Of a DNA stretch of 48,722 nucleotides, positions 35,101 to 43,773 are shown piece by piece. Below the pieces are notes generated by a model. It did not search any database. It saw nothing but the letters and a program-made list of their open reading frames with translations, and had not been told where the DNA came from. Both the position numbers and the translations under genes were made by a program. The first letter of the stretch is position 1. Each line of letters opens with the position of its first letter. The stretch covers positions 1-48,722 of the forward strand of contig NZ_BMTN01000033.1 in assembly GCF_014649695.1 (NCBI RefSeq), given 5' to 3'. The stretch is from Streptomyces kurssanovii (lineage in GTDB: Bacteria; Actinomycetota; Actinomycetes; Streptomycetales; Streptomycetaceae).

Positions 35101-35149
35101 GGACGTCCTTTCTGACAAGGGATCAGGGGATGGCGCGGCAGGGCGCCGG

Positions 35150-36034
35150 TCACTTCACGGCGCCGGCGGTGAGTCCGGTGACCAGATAGCGCTGGAGGAG
35201 CAGGAAGCCCGCCACCACGGGGACGGAGACCACGAGGGAAGCGGCCATGATCTGGTTCCAGTACACGTCGTTCTGCGTCGAGTAGCCCTGGAGGCCGACG
35301 GCGAGCGTGCGCGTGGTGTCGTTGGTCATGACGGAAGCGAAGAGGACCTCTCCCCACGCCGTCATGAAGGCGTAGACGGCGACGGCGACGATGCCGGGGA
35401 TCGCCGCCGGCACGACGACCCGGAAAAGGGCCTTCAGCGGCCCGCAGCCGTCGACCAGCGCGGCCTCGTCCAGCTCCCTGGGCACCGAGTCGAAGTAGCC
35501 GATCAGCATCCAGATGGAGAACGGCAGCGAGAACGTGAGATAGGTGAGGATCAGGCCGCCGCGTGAGCCGAACAGCGCGACACCGGTCGTGTTCCCGATG
35601 TTGACGAAGATGAGGAACAACGGCAGCAGGAACAGGATGCCGGGGAACATCTGCGTCGACAGCACGGACACGGTGAACAGCCGCTTGCCCCGGAAGCGGT
35701 ACCGGCTGACGGCATACGCGGCGAAGATCGCGATGATCACCGAGCAGACGGTGGCAGCACCCGCCACGATCAGGGAGTTGACGAAGTACTTCGCCAGCGG
35801 GACCGTCTCCCAGATGTCGAAGTACGGGCGGATCGTCAGACCGCTCGGCATCCACCGGAACTCGCTCGACACGTCCTCCAGCGGTTTGAGCGAGCTGGAG
35901 ACCATGACGTACACGGGCAGCAGCACGAAGGCCGTCAGCAGGGTGAGGAAGATCCGCCGGGACCACACGAAGGACCGCGGCGCGGCCATCGGGGACCGGG
36001 GCACGGCGGTGCCGGTTTCCGGAGAACTATGCAT
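35150..36034 (-). CDS. Carbohydrate ABC permease, MalG type
   Basis: 294 residues with six predicted helices. The permease EAA loop is seen as [27 protein letters not shown], and [13 protein letters not shown] and [13 protein letters not shown] match the MalG/CUT1 type. The N-terminal about 25 residues are cytoplasmic. It overlaps the upstream permease gene by 8 bases and precedes the beta-glucosidase, so it is part of a CUT1 sugar importer. The ATPase is not encoded here; such importers commonly use a shared MsiK-type ATPase elsewhere (established for Streptomyces). Confidence 0.95.
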   Translation of the reverse strand: MHSSPETGTAVPRSPMAAPRSFVWSRRIFLTLLTAFVLLPVYVMVSSSLKPLEDVSSEFRWMPSGLTIRPYFDIWETVPLAKYFVNSLIVAGAATVCSVIIAIFAAYAVSRYRFRGKRLFTVSVLSTQMFPGILFLLPLFLIFVNIGNTTGVALFGSRGGLILTYLTFSLPFSIWMLIGYFDSVPRELDEAALVDGCGPLKALFRVVVPAAIPGIVAVAVYAFMTAWGEVLFASVMTNDTTRTLAVGLQGYSTQNDVYWNQIMAASLVVSVPVVAGFLLLQRYLVTGLTAGAVK

Positions 36035-37037
36035 CGGTGGCCTTCCTCCCGCGGGAGGTGAAGAAGAGATGGACGCCCGTCACCAGCAGCAGGAAGAGCA
36101 ACAGCAGTACGGACATGGCCGCACCGGCGCCGAAGTTCCACGTGGCGAACGATGACTGGTAGATGTGGATGGAGATGAGGTCGGCCGCTTCCGGCGCCGA
36201 CTTGCCGAACAGCACGAACGGCGTGTTGAAGTCGTTGAACGTCCACAGGAAGAGCACCAGGACCAGCACCTGGTTGACACTGCGCAGCGACGGCAGCGTG
36301 ATCTTGCGGATCTGCTGCCACATGCCGGCGCCGTCGAGCGCTCCCGCCTCGTACAGCTCCTTGGGAATGTTCTGCAGACCGGCCATGATGATGAGGAAGG
36401 CGAACGGCCAGCCCTTCCACACGGAGACGATGAGCAGGGCCCAGAAGCTGTTGTCGCCGATCAGCCAGAAGGAGGGGCTGTCGGTGAGCCCCAGCTGGTC
36501 GTGGAGCACGTGGTTGATCAGGCCGTTGTCGCGCTGGAACATGAACGACCAGGTGATGACGGCGGCGTAGACGGGCAGCGCGTACGGCACCAGGAACAGG
36601 GCCCGCAGGAAGCCGCGGCCCTTGAACGTCTCCTGCATGAAGACCGCCGCCGCGGTGCCGAGCAGCCAGCACAGACCGACGGACAGAACGGTGAACAGGC
36701 ACGTGGTCGTGAACGACTTGAGCAGTGACTCACCGGCCGGCGTGTCGAAGTCGACCGCGAACCTGAAGTTGTCCAGGCCCCGCCACGGGGCGGCTCCCCA
36801 GTCGCGCAGATAGAACTGCGTGAGCTCCTTGAAGCTCATCGCGACGCCGATGACGATCGGCAACAGGTGGATCAGGATCTCCAGCAGCAGCGCCGGGAGC
36901 AACAGCAGGTACGGCAGCGCCGTGCGGCGCGCCCGCCCGGGACGGCGCGTGCCGCGCGCCGCCCCGGGGGAGTTCTTCCGCACGGCCGGTTCCCCGGTGG
37001 CCGGGACGGCGGTCGTGTTCATGAGAGTGTCGCTCAC
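36027..37037 (-). CDS. Carbohydrate ABC permease, MalF type
   Basis: 336 residues. A cytoplasmic basic N-terminus (ARGTRRPGRARRTALPYLLLLPALLLE) is followed by a TM set and the EAA loop YEAGALDGAGMWQQIRKITLP. It is the partner permease of the MalG-type protein. The GTG start overlaps the binding-protein stop codon (GTGA), and its end overlaps the MalG start, showing tight translational coupling. A possible alternative start is the Met at residue 6. Confidence 0.95.
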   Translation of the reverse strand: MSDTLMNTTAVPATGEPAVRKNSPGAARGTRRPGRARRTALPYLLLLPALLLEILIHLLPIVIGVAMSFKELTQFYLRDWGAAPWRGLDNFRFAVDFDTPAGESLLKSFTTTCLFTVLSVGLCWLLGTAAAVFMQETFKGRGFLRALFLVPYALPVYAAVITWSFMFQRDNGLINHVLHDQLGLTDSPSFWLIGDNSFWALLIVSVWKGWPFAFLIIMAGLQNIPKELYEAGALDGAGMWQQIRKITLPSLRSVNQVLVLVLFLWTFNDFNTPFVLFGKSAPEAADLISIHIYQSSFATWNFGAGAAMSVLLLLFLLLVTGVHLFFTSRGRKATDA

Positions 37038-38353
37038 TGCTGGGGCATCTGCTGCTGGGCCTTGGCCAGTTCGGCCTTGACGGACTCGGTGGTCACCTCA
37101 CCGCCATTGGCGGCGGAGGCGAAGAGGTTCTTGACCGCGGTGCCCACGACCGTCTCGAACTGCGACTCGCTCGGGACCTGGGGGAGCGCCTCGGCGCTGG
37201 TGGCGAGGGTGTCGCGCAGGACCTTCAGCTCCGGCCGGTCGAACGCGGGGTCGCTCTGCGCGGCCTTGACCGGCGGTATGGACCCGTAGGTATTGCAGAG
37301 CAGCTTCTGCTCCTCGTCGCTGGTCATGAACTTCACGAACTCCAGGGCACCGTCCAGGTTCTTGGTGTTCTTGAAGACGGCCATGTTGATGCCGGCGACC
37401 ATGGAGTTGACGTTCTTGCCCTGGCCTGGAGCGCCCGCCTGGACGGGCACCGGCGCGACGCCCCACTCGTCGTCGCTCATGCCCTGGGACTTGAACGTGG
37501 AGGCGGCCGCCTGCCACAGCACCATCGCCGTCTTGTCCTTGGCGAAGTCGCTCAGCGACTGGTTCTGGGCGTACTCGGCGTTGCCCGGAGCGATGATCTT
37601 GTCCTTGGCCATGAAGTCCACGTACTGCTTCACGGCCGCGACGGCGCCGTCGGAGGTGAAGTCGGGCTTGCCCTCGGCGTCGAAGAAGTCGGCGCCGTGC
37701 TGCTTGCCGAGGACGAACACCTGATGGATGTTGTTGGACAGGTTCGCGCCCTCCGCGCCCAGGGCCCACTTGCCGTCCTTGGACAGCTTCTTGCCGCTCG
37801 CGACCATCTCGTCCCAGGTGGCCGGCGGCTTCTCGATGCCGGCGTCCGCGAACATCTTCTTGTTGTAGTAGAGCGCGTACGACATCGAGTACAGCGGTAC
37901 CGCCGCCGGGTCGGAACCGGCCGCCCCGGTCGAGCCGAGCGCGGCCTCCACGAACCGCTCCTTGCCGCCGATCTTCGAGAAGTTCTTCTCGTCCCACGGC
38001 AGCAGCGCGCCGGTGGACTGGAGGGACGCGGACCAGGTGTTGCCGATGTTCAGGACGTCGGGGCCCTGGCCGGAGGTGGTGGCGGTCATGATCCGGGTCA
38101 GCAGGTCGGACCACGGAACGACCTCGAGCTTGACCTTGATGCCGGTCCTCTGCTCGAACTTCTTCAGCTCCGGCTCGAGGATCTTCTTGTCGGCCTCGAT
38201 GTTCGGACCCTGGTTCGACGCCCAGTAGGTGAGGGTCTTCGGCGACTCGTTGGAACCGCCGCCTCCGGCGGACGAGCCACCGCCGCACGCTGTCGCGGTG
38301 GCGAGCAGGGAGACGGCGACTGCACCACTGGCTACAGCTCTGTATCTGCGCAT
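37034..38353 (-). CDS. Sugar ABC binding lipoprotein (CUT1 type)
   Basis: 439 residues. Signal sequence MRRYRAVASGAVAVSLLATATAC with lipobox ATAC, then a Gly/Ser linker. The mature protein is a family-1 solute-binding protein: TLTYWASNQGPN, LEPELKKFEQRTGIKVKLEVVPW, GPDVLNIGNTWSASLQ, YALYYNKKMFADAGIEKPPATWDEM. It binds an oligosaccharide outside the cell for the two permeases downstream; GH1 linkage suggests a beta-glucoside. The ATG is just upstream of the signal peptide. It is divergent from a ROK regulator, the likely repressor. Confidence 0.94.
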   Translation of the reverse strand: MRRYRAVASGAVAVSLLATATACGGGSSAGGGGSNESPKTLTYWASNQGPNIEADKKILEPELKKFEQRTGIKVKLEVVPWSDLLTRIMTATTSGQGPDVLNIGNTWSASLQSTGALLPWDEKNFSKIGGKERFVEAALGSTGAAGSDPAAVPLYSMSYALYYNKKMFADAGIEKPPATWDEMVASGKKLSKDGKWALGAEGANLSNNIHQVFVLGKQHGADFFDAEGKPDFTSDGAVAAVKQYVDFMAKDKIIAPGNAEYAQNQSLSDFAKDKTAMVLWQAAASTFKSQGMSDDEWGVAPVPVQAGAPGQGKNVNSMVAGINMAVFKNTKNLDGALEFVKFMTSDEEQKLLCNTYGSIPPVKAAQSDPAFDRPELKVLRDTLATSAEALPQVPSESQFETVVGTAVKNLFASAANGGEVTTESVKAELAKAQQQMPQQ

Positions 38354-38434
38354 AACTCCAGGTGTCCCTTCCGGAGGGGTGGTGCCGCGGGGAGGGCCGA
38401 CAGGCTGCGGCTTCAACCTCTGAATGCCCTCACG

Positions 38435-38459
38435 GCTTAATTTAGGACGTGAGTTAAGC
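38435..38459. promoter_or_regulatory. Candidate ROK operator
   Basis: Inverted repeat arms GCTTAA (38435-38440) and TTAAGC (38454-38459), 13 bases apart, lie in the 178-base gap between the divergent sugar operon and ROK gene. This A/T-rich palindrome stands out sharply in G+C-rich DNA and is of the type bound by ROK repressors. The centre is not symmetric. Confidence 0.55.
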
Positions 38460-38531
38460 TTTCGCGGGCGACACCGTCAAGGGGTGCAACCCGGCGCACT
38501 TCCGGGACAGCGCGGGCCGAAGGAGCGAAGG

Positions 38532-39968
38532 ATGTCTGGACGAAGCGGGCGAACGGTCAATGACCTGCGGCGGAGCAATCGCGCGACCGTACTGCAACGG
38601 TTGTATTTCGATGGCCCCATGAGCAGGCAGGCCCTCGGTCCCGCCACCGGACTGAGCTCCGGCACCATCAGCAACGTCGTGGGCGAACTCCTGGGCGACG
38701 GCCTGGTGGAGGAAGCCGGCAGCATCGAGTCCGACGGCGGCCGCCCCCGCACCCTGGTCCGTGTCGCGCCTGGCAGCGGATGCCTGATCGGTGTCGACGT
38801 CGGTGAAACCCGGGTGCGGGTGGAGCTGTTCGACCTCACGCTCACCGAACTGGCCCGCACCGAACGACCCTTGAACGGAGTCGGATACGACGTCGGCGTC
38901 ATCGTGGAGCACATCCGCCACGCCATGGACGAAGTGCTGCACGGGACGGGAGTCGGGATCGACGGACTCCTCGGCGTGGGTGTCGGCGTGCCGGGCATCG
39001 TCGCCGCAACACCCGAGTGCGGGGCCGTCGTCCACGGCCAGACCATCGGCTGGGACGCGGTCCCCCTGGAATCCCTGCTGCGTGCCTCCTGCCGGCTGCC
39101 CGAGAGCGTGCCGTTCTTCATCGAGAACGGCGCGAGGACCCTCGGCCAGGCCGAGATGTGGTTCGGCGCCGGCCGGGGCGCACAGAGCGTGGCCGTGATC
39201 CTCTTCGGCTCCGGCGTGGGCGCTTGTCACGTCACTGACACCGCCGAACAGGGCAGGGCCCTGGAGTGGGGCCACCTGACGGTCCACGTCGGCGGCCGCC
39301 GCTGCCGTTGCGGAGCGCTGGGCTGCCTCGAGGCGTACGCGGGGGCGGAGGCCCTGGTGGACCGGTGGCGCGAGGCGGGCGGACGGCCGCCGGAGGGGGC
39401 CGACGAGGAGACGGCACTGACGGCGCTGCTCTCCGCGGCGTACCCGGACGGCGGCGAGGCTGTGGGCCGGGACGGCGGCGAGGTGGCGGGTGCGGGCGGT
39501 GGCCGGGGCGCGGACCGGGACGGCGGCGAGGTGGTGGGCCGGGACGGCGGTCAGGTGGCGGCGGATCCGGACGGTGGTGAAGGGATGGATCCGGACGGTG
39601 GCGCAGGGGCGGATCCGGTGGCGCTCGCCGTCGTGGAGGAGACCGCGGAGTACCTGGGTGCCGGACTGTCCGGCCTCATCAATCTCTTCCAGCCCGAGCG
39701 CATCCTCATCGGCGGTTGGGCCGGACTCCAGCTCGGCCCTCGCTTTCTCGCCGCCGTGCGGCAGCACGCCACGTCGTACTCGCTCCGCTATCCGGCCGGG
39801 CGGGTGACCATCGACCTGGGGCAGCTGGGGCCGGACGCGGTCACGGTCGGCGCGGCCACCCTGCCGCTGGCCGGCTTCCTGGCGGGCGGCGGCAGACCGG
39901 CGGAGCCGGTGCGCGAAGCCGTACCGCCGGCCTGGCGGTCCGCGCTGGAAGGCCGGGTGCCGAGCTGA
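38532..39968 (+). CDS. ROK-family transcriptional regulator with a DGG-repeat insertion
   Basis: 478 residues. A winged HTH at about 18-62 (LQRLYFDGPMSRQALG, LSSGTISNVVGELLGDGLV) precedes a sugar-kinase-like ROK domain with GVDVGETRVRVELFDL, GVGVPGIV, and the ROK zinc motif CRCGALGCLE (258-267). Between about 305 and 360 there is a Gly/Asp-rich insertion with DGGE repeats, beyond the normal ROK length (about 400). The regulator should repress the divergent beta-glucoside uptake operon until a sugar binds. The ATG follows AGGAGCGAAGG. Confidence 0.94.
   Translation: MSGRSGRTVNDLRRSNRATVLQRLYFDGPMSRQALGPATGLSSGTISNVVGELLGDGLVEEAGSIESDGGRPRTLVRVAPGSGCLIGVDVGETRVRVELFDLTLTELARTERPLNGVGYDVGVIVEHIRHAMDEVLHGTGVGIDGLLGVGVGVPGIVAATPECGAVVHGQTIGWDAVPLESLLRASCRLPESVPFFIENGARTLGQAEMWFGAGRGAQSVAVILFGSGVGACHVTDTAEQGRALEWGHLTVHVGGRRCRCGALGCLEAYAGAEALVDRWREAGGRPPEGADEETALTALLSAAYPDGGEAVGRDGGEVAGAGGGRGADRDGGEVVGRDGGQVAADPDGGEGMDPDGGAGADPVALAVVEETAEYLGAGLSGLINLFQPERILIGGWAGLQLGPRFLAAVRQHATSYSLRYPAGRVTIDLGQLGPDAVTVGAATLPLAGFLAGGGRPAEPVREAVPPAWRSALEGRVPS
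39447..39618. repeat. Degenerate tandem repeat inside the ROK gene
   Basis: Imperfect units encoding DGGE/DGGQ/DGGA at spacings of about 7-12 residues (for instance GRDGGEV, DRDGGEV, GRDGGQV, DPDGGEG, DPDGGAG). The repeat stays in frame. It marks an expansion within the ROK fold rather than a second domain. Confidence 0.7.
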
Positions 39969-40118
39969 CAGCGGGGGAGCGGACGGGCTCGGCCACCGGG
40001 CCCGGCCCCGCTCGTCCGTCGGCCGCGTCAGGGTTTCGGTCCCTGACCGATCCCGGCTCGGCCGTCGGGCTTGAGACAATGGAAGCGCACGCCCCTGCCT
40101 ACCGCTGAGGAGGTCGCC

Positions 40119-40463
40119 GTGGCAGTCGAACCCCACCAGCCCGCCCGCCCACAGGCCGGGTCCGTTCGGATCGTGGAGGCGGACGGTCGGAACGCCGTCC
40201 TGGTGTTCTCGGGTGTCCTGGACACCCACGCGCTGCCCGAGCTCGAGGAACGGCTCCTCGACCCACGGCTGAGACAGGCCGGCACCTGGGTGCTGGAGAT
40301 GAGCGATCTCGAGCGGATCGACCTCGCGTGCGCCTACGGCCTGCTCCGCGCCGTGACCGTCGCGCCGGAATCGGTCGGCATCACCGTCCGAGGCGCCCGC
40401 CGCGGCGTGGTGCGGACCCTGCGGCACGCGGGCGTCGACACGGTGGCGACGATCGAGACCTGA
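40119..40463 (+). CDS. STAS-domain protein
   Basis: 114 residues. The STAS/anti-sigma-antagonist fold is suggested by VRIVEADGRNAVLVFSGVLDTHALPELEERL and a C-terminal GARRGVVRTLRHAGVDTVATI. The usual phosphorylatable DSSG-like Ser is not present: the corresponding stretch reads IDLACAYGLL (67-76), so it may not follow the classical phospho-switch. GTG 40119 follows GAGGAGGT. Partner kinases or phosphatases are not adjacent; the SpoIIE-type enzymes at the other end of the window are possible partners (speculative). Confidence 0.75.
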   Translation: MAVEPHQPARPQAGSVRIVEADGRNAVLVFSGVLDTHALPELEERLLDPRLRQAGTWVLEMSDLERIDLACAYGLLRAVTVAPESVGITVRGARRGVVRTLRHAGVDTVATIET

Positions 40464-40602
40464 CCGGCCACGCCGGTACCGGGTGGTGCCGTGCCGCCCC
40501 GGAACCCGATGCGCCGGCGCCTGGCCGTGACAACCCCTCCCGCACCCCCGGCCCATCACGCATCCAGCTGGTGGACCACGTGCCGGCCCGCAAGGGGGCG
40601 CC

Positions 40603-40872
40603 TTACTGCGTGACCGGACGGGCGCCGTCCGGCGCCGTGCGGGCCCCGCCGAGGAACGCGCCGAGCCCGGCGTCGAAGGTCACCGACGAGCCGGTGAACA
40701 GCACCGTCCCGTCGGGCGCTACGTAGACCTTGCCGCCGCCTCGGACGGCGTGCACGACGCACACGCCGGCGCCGTCCTCCAACTCGACGACATTGAGGTT
40801 CGCGCCGGGCGCGACGTCCGTCAGCCAGGTCCTTCCGACCGCTACCAGCCGGTCGACGTCGATCGTGGTCAC
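40603..40872 (-). CDS. Small protein of unknown function
   Basis: 89 residues in a normal codon bias. It starts VTTIDVDRLVAVGRTWL and has GAGVCVVHAVRGGGKVYVAPDGTVLF, a compact beta-rich pattern with a conserved-looking GGGKVYV turn. No signal or membrane segment. GTG 40872 has GAGG 8 bases upstream. I do not recognise the family. It lies between the STAS gene and the RES gene. Confidence 0.65.
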   Translation of the reverse strand: MTTIDVDRLVAVGRTWLTDVAPGANLNVVELEDGAGVCVVHAVRGGGKVYVAPDGTVLFTGSSVTFDAGLGAFLGGARTAPDGARPVTQ

Positions 40873-41057
40873 CGGCCGTGCCTCATTCCGCTGTGGGGTC
40901 GCGACGGCATCCCCGTCCGTCGCACCCGGCACCGGGCGCGTGGGCACAACGATACCGATGGCGGTGCCCCCGGCTGCTGGGGAGTGTCCGGCCGGCGGGC
41001 GCTCTGGGCGGCGTCCTCCTGCGACCCGGAAGACCTGGACCATGGGCCGTCGGAGAG

Positions 41058-42197
41058 TCACGAAGGCGATCCAGCGCCTGTTTCACTCACGGCACGCGCT
41101 ACCACCAGCTCGGTGCACGGCTGGAGACGAAGCATCGCGCCGGACTCGTCGGCAAAAGCATCTACGCACCCCTCGGGGCCGGTGAACAGCGCGTAGTTGA
41201 CACCGCCGTTCTGCGCGGAACGGAAGACGATGCCCTCCACACGCAGGGGGGACAGCCAGCGGAAATACTCGGTGAGGACCTGGGTGGGGACGTACGCCGT
41301 GTGTTCTCGCCCGTCCAGCGCCACGGGCTGGCTCAGGTCCGCGGCGAAGGATCGGATGAACTCGACCTGAGGCAGAGCGGACCCGCTGTTCGGGGCGAAC
41401 ACGCTTGGAGAGGCTGGGATGACGGACAGGTCGATCACAGGTACGGGACGGATCAGTTCGAACGCTGCCACTGCTGCGTACGGGCGTGGATCGTGGGCCG
41501 ATATTTCCGCGACGGCGGTCCTTACGTCCGCGGAACCGTAGAACATCGACACGCCTGCCGGGCTCATCCGGTTGGCCGTGGCCCGATCCTGAGGGGTGGA
41601 CCCGATAGTGGCAGCGACATAGCGCGGGAGAGTGGTGTCTGTTCGCATCCGGCCGCGCCATACCTGGTGGCCGGCCGGCAGCGTACGAACCAGCCCCAAC
41701 TGTTCGAGGACGGCCGACACCCCATCAAGCATGGCCAGGTGAGACCGCCCGTGCAGAGCTACGTCGGCCAGCAGGGTGAACCGTCGCTGATGTGTGACCC
41801 GTTCCCGGAAGGCGGGCCACGGCTCGAGGACCACCCCGGCCTGCTCGCCGCGCCGCGGGAGTGCACGCAGTCGCCAGGAGGCCGGCCGCGCCCATGCCTG
41901 CACAGCGCGGGTCACCCGGGGGTCCAGGGCACCGCGGCAGACGTCCTCGACGACAACGGCGGTGGGAATGCCTCGCTCTGACGTGTCCAGGCGCTCGTAC
42001 TTCTCATGGACACCGGTCATGACGCTCCGGGCGAGACGGTCGAAGTCCACGGCCAGCGGCGCGGCGGGGTCCCTCTCGTCGCAGAAGGAGCAGTGCATCG
42101 AGGTCAGGGAGAGGCTCAGATGACGGCGCAGGTGATGGTCGGTGACATGATTCAGGCACACGGGACGCGCGCGGAGGGTTCCATCGGACGAAGGCAC
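41058..42197 (-). CDS. HEPN/RES-type protein with C-terminal RES domain
   Basis: 379 residues. The N-terminus has CLNH (14-17) and CSFC (36-39), a Cys/His site like that of HEPN/RES N-terminal domains, followed by a helical stretch FDRLARSVMTGVHEKYERLD. The RES domain covers about 175-365: VWRGRM (179-184), NRMSPAGVSMFYGSADVRTAVAEI (209-232, with Arg210, Tyr220, Glu231) and GIVFRSAQNGG (322-332, Ser327). RES toxins such as MbcT degrade NAD+. No Xre/MbcA-type antitoxin gene flanks it; instead the hydrolase-macro gene ends 11 bases upstream. GTG 42197 follows GGGAG. Codon use is less G/C-biased than nearby genes. Confidence 0.88.
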   Translation of the reverse strand: MPSSDGTLRARPVCLNHVTDHHLRRHLSLSLTSMHCSFCDERDPAAPLAVDFDRLARSVMTGVHEKYERLDTSERGIPTAVVVEDVCRGALDPRVTRAVQAWARPASWRLRALPRRGEQAGVVLEPWPAFRERVTHQRRFTLLADVALHGRSHLAMLDGVSAVLEQLGLVRTLPAGHQVWRGRMRTDTTLPRYVAATIGSTPQDRATANRMSPAGVSMFYGSADVRTAVAEISAHDPRPYAAVAAFELIRPVPVIDLSVIPASPSVFAPNSGSALPQVEFIRSFAADLSQPVALDGREHTAYVPTQVLTEYFRWLSPLRVEGIVFRSAQNGGVNYALFTGPEGCVDAFADESGAMLRLQPCTELVVARAVSETGAGSPS

Positions 42198-42208
42198 CGT
42201 GCGTCTCC

Positions 42209-43735
42209 CTACGTGATCTGGTCGTAGGCTTGCTTCTTCGCCTGGAGCCGGCCGTACAGGAGATCGAAGATCGTCCTGCGACGGGTTGTGAAGTGAATGG
42301 TCCAACTGGGATCGTCGGCAAGCTCATTCATCATCGAATCCCAGATCAACTCGAAGCTCTCCACCACACTCATCCTCCCGCGCCCCGCTCCGAAGAGCGG
42401 GAAGCAGATGGAGGACAAGGGGATTCCCAGCTCTTCTCTCTCCCGTCGTGCCAAGTCGAACGTGTTGTGCACGGCCCGTGGGATGGCCTGACGGGCGATC
42501 CGGTAGTTGTTCGTGCCGGACATGGGTGTAGCAATAGCCGCGTGATAGATCCGCTGGATGTTTCGTTTTCGAAGCGCACCCGAGGGTGTCGGTGCGACCG
42601 TTCCTTCTGGAACCAGTAGTCCGTAACTGCCGTTGTTGCGAAGCCAGGTACTGAGGTGCTCGCCGGCGACGTCCTCCAGGATTTGACCGCTTGCACTCTT
42701 CTCGGCAGCAGCCCATCGAAGGCTTCCAGAGGTCGACGGTTTGAAGAACTGGGAGAGCTGGAGGTAGGTGTTCTCCGAAGAGACCACGATGTCGACGTTC
42801 CTGAGCTGCTCGACCGGTCCGCCGTGGAGGAAGAACTCCGTGGCGTGACCGATGGTGCCGTTGGCCGGGACAGGAATGGGGCCGACAACCTCCAGCTCCG
42901 TCAGAACGTCGGCGGCGACAGGGGCCGGTCGACGGTGGTGAGGAATGTCCGCTCCGGGCTCGTGCTCCGGAGGGAAGGGCTCGGCCAGCGCCCGCGCCAA
43001 CTCCTTGCGCACCGCGTGGATGAGCCGACTGTCCGGTCCGCTCGGCCGGATGACGGAGAAGTGGTCTCCCGGGAGGACGCCGGTCTCAGGGAAGAAGCCG
43101 GCGGCGGAGGAGGGGACGACCACGTTGTCGCTCTCGCCCGCGTAGGCGACGATCGGGATCGGGCACCGGTCCCGTGAGACGTCCATGGACCTGACGATTC
43201 CATCAAGTACTCTGCGCTGGGTCTCCAGCACCGACGTCTGCAGCGGCTTGAGTTCGCGCTCCTGAGTGTTCCGAGTCATGGGGATCAAGCCCTTGCGAGC
43301 CAGTAGGAACAGATCAGACCCGTTGTTGGGGCAAGCGAACATCACCAGTCGGCGAATCTTTGCGAGGTCTCTTCCTCGGCCGGCCTGCAGCATGCGGGAC
43401 AGAAACCGCTGGGAAACCAGACCGCCCTGGCTGTGAGTGACCAGGACAATCCGTTCGTGTTCTGCGGTGAAATCCCCGATGAAGCCGCGCAGGCTCTCTG
43501 CCACGGTGTCCAGGTCCGGCATACGACGCAGGGGGTTCCAGGTCACCGGACGCGTCGCGTACTCGAAGAACAAGAAGTCGAACTGGTCCGCCACGGCGGG
43601 GACCGCGGATAACTCCTGCTGCAACGGCGTCCATGTGGCCGTTGAAGAGAACAGCCCATGCACGAAGACGATCGCGGCCTGACGCAAGTCTCCCCCTACG
43701 ATCGTGCCCGGCTTCTGGGCATCCGTCGGCATCAT
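42209..43735 (-). CDS. Alpha/beta-hydrolase fused to a macro-like domain
   Basis: 508 residues. Residues about 18-250 form a serine hydrolase: oxyanion region VFVHGLFSS (23-31), nucleophile Ser102 in THSQGG, Asp203 (ESDNVVV) and His225 (GDHFSV) complete a triad. A linker with PPEHEPGADIPHHRRP follows. Residues about 310-490 look like a macro domain: NVDIVVSSENTYLQL (313-327), IYHAAI (396-401), AVHNTFDLARREREELG and SSICFPLFGAGRGRMSVVESF (441-461). The start MM at 43735 lacks a clear Shine-Dalgarno, so it could be longer. Less G/C-biased codons suggest transfer. It precedes the RES gene, likely co-transcribed. Confidence 0.88.
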   Translation of the reverse strand: MMPTDAQKPGTIVGGDLRQAAIVFVHGLFSSTATWTPLQQELSAVPAVADQFDFLFFEYATRPVTWNPLRRMPDLDTVAESLRGFIGDFTAEHERIVLVTHSQGGLVSQRFLSRMLQAGRGRDLAKIRRLVMFACPNNGSDLFLLARKGLIPMTRNTQERELKPLQTSVLETQRRVLDGIVRSMDVSRDRCPIPIVAYAGESDNVVVPSSAAGFFPETGVLPGDHFSVIRPSGPDSRLIHAVRKELARALAEPFPPEHEPGADIPHHRRPAPVAADVLTELEVVGPIPVPANGTIGHATEFFLHGGPVEQLRNVDIVVSSENTYLQLSQFFKPSTSGSLRWAAAEKSASGQILEDVAGEHLSTWLRNNGSYGLLVPEGTVAPTPSGALRKRNIQRIYHAAIATPMSGTNNYRIARQAIPRAVHNTFDLARREREELGIPLSSICFPLFGAGRGRMSVVESFELIWDSMMNELADDPSWTIHFTTRRRTIFDLLYGRLQAKKQAYDQIT

Positions 43736-43773
43736 ACGGACGGTGTGACGACCGCAGACCGGAGCGATGAAGT

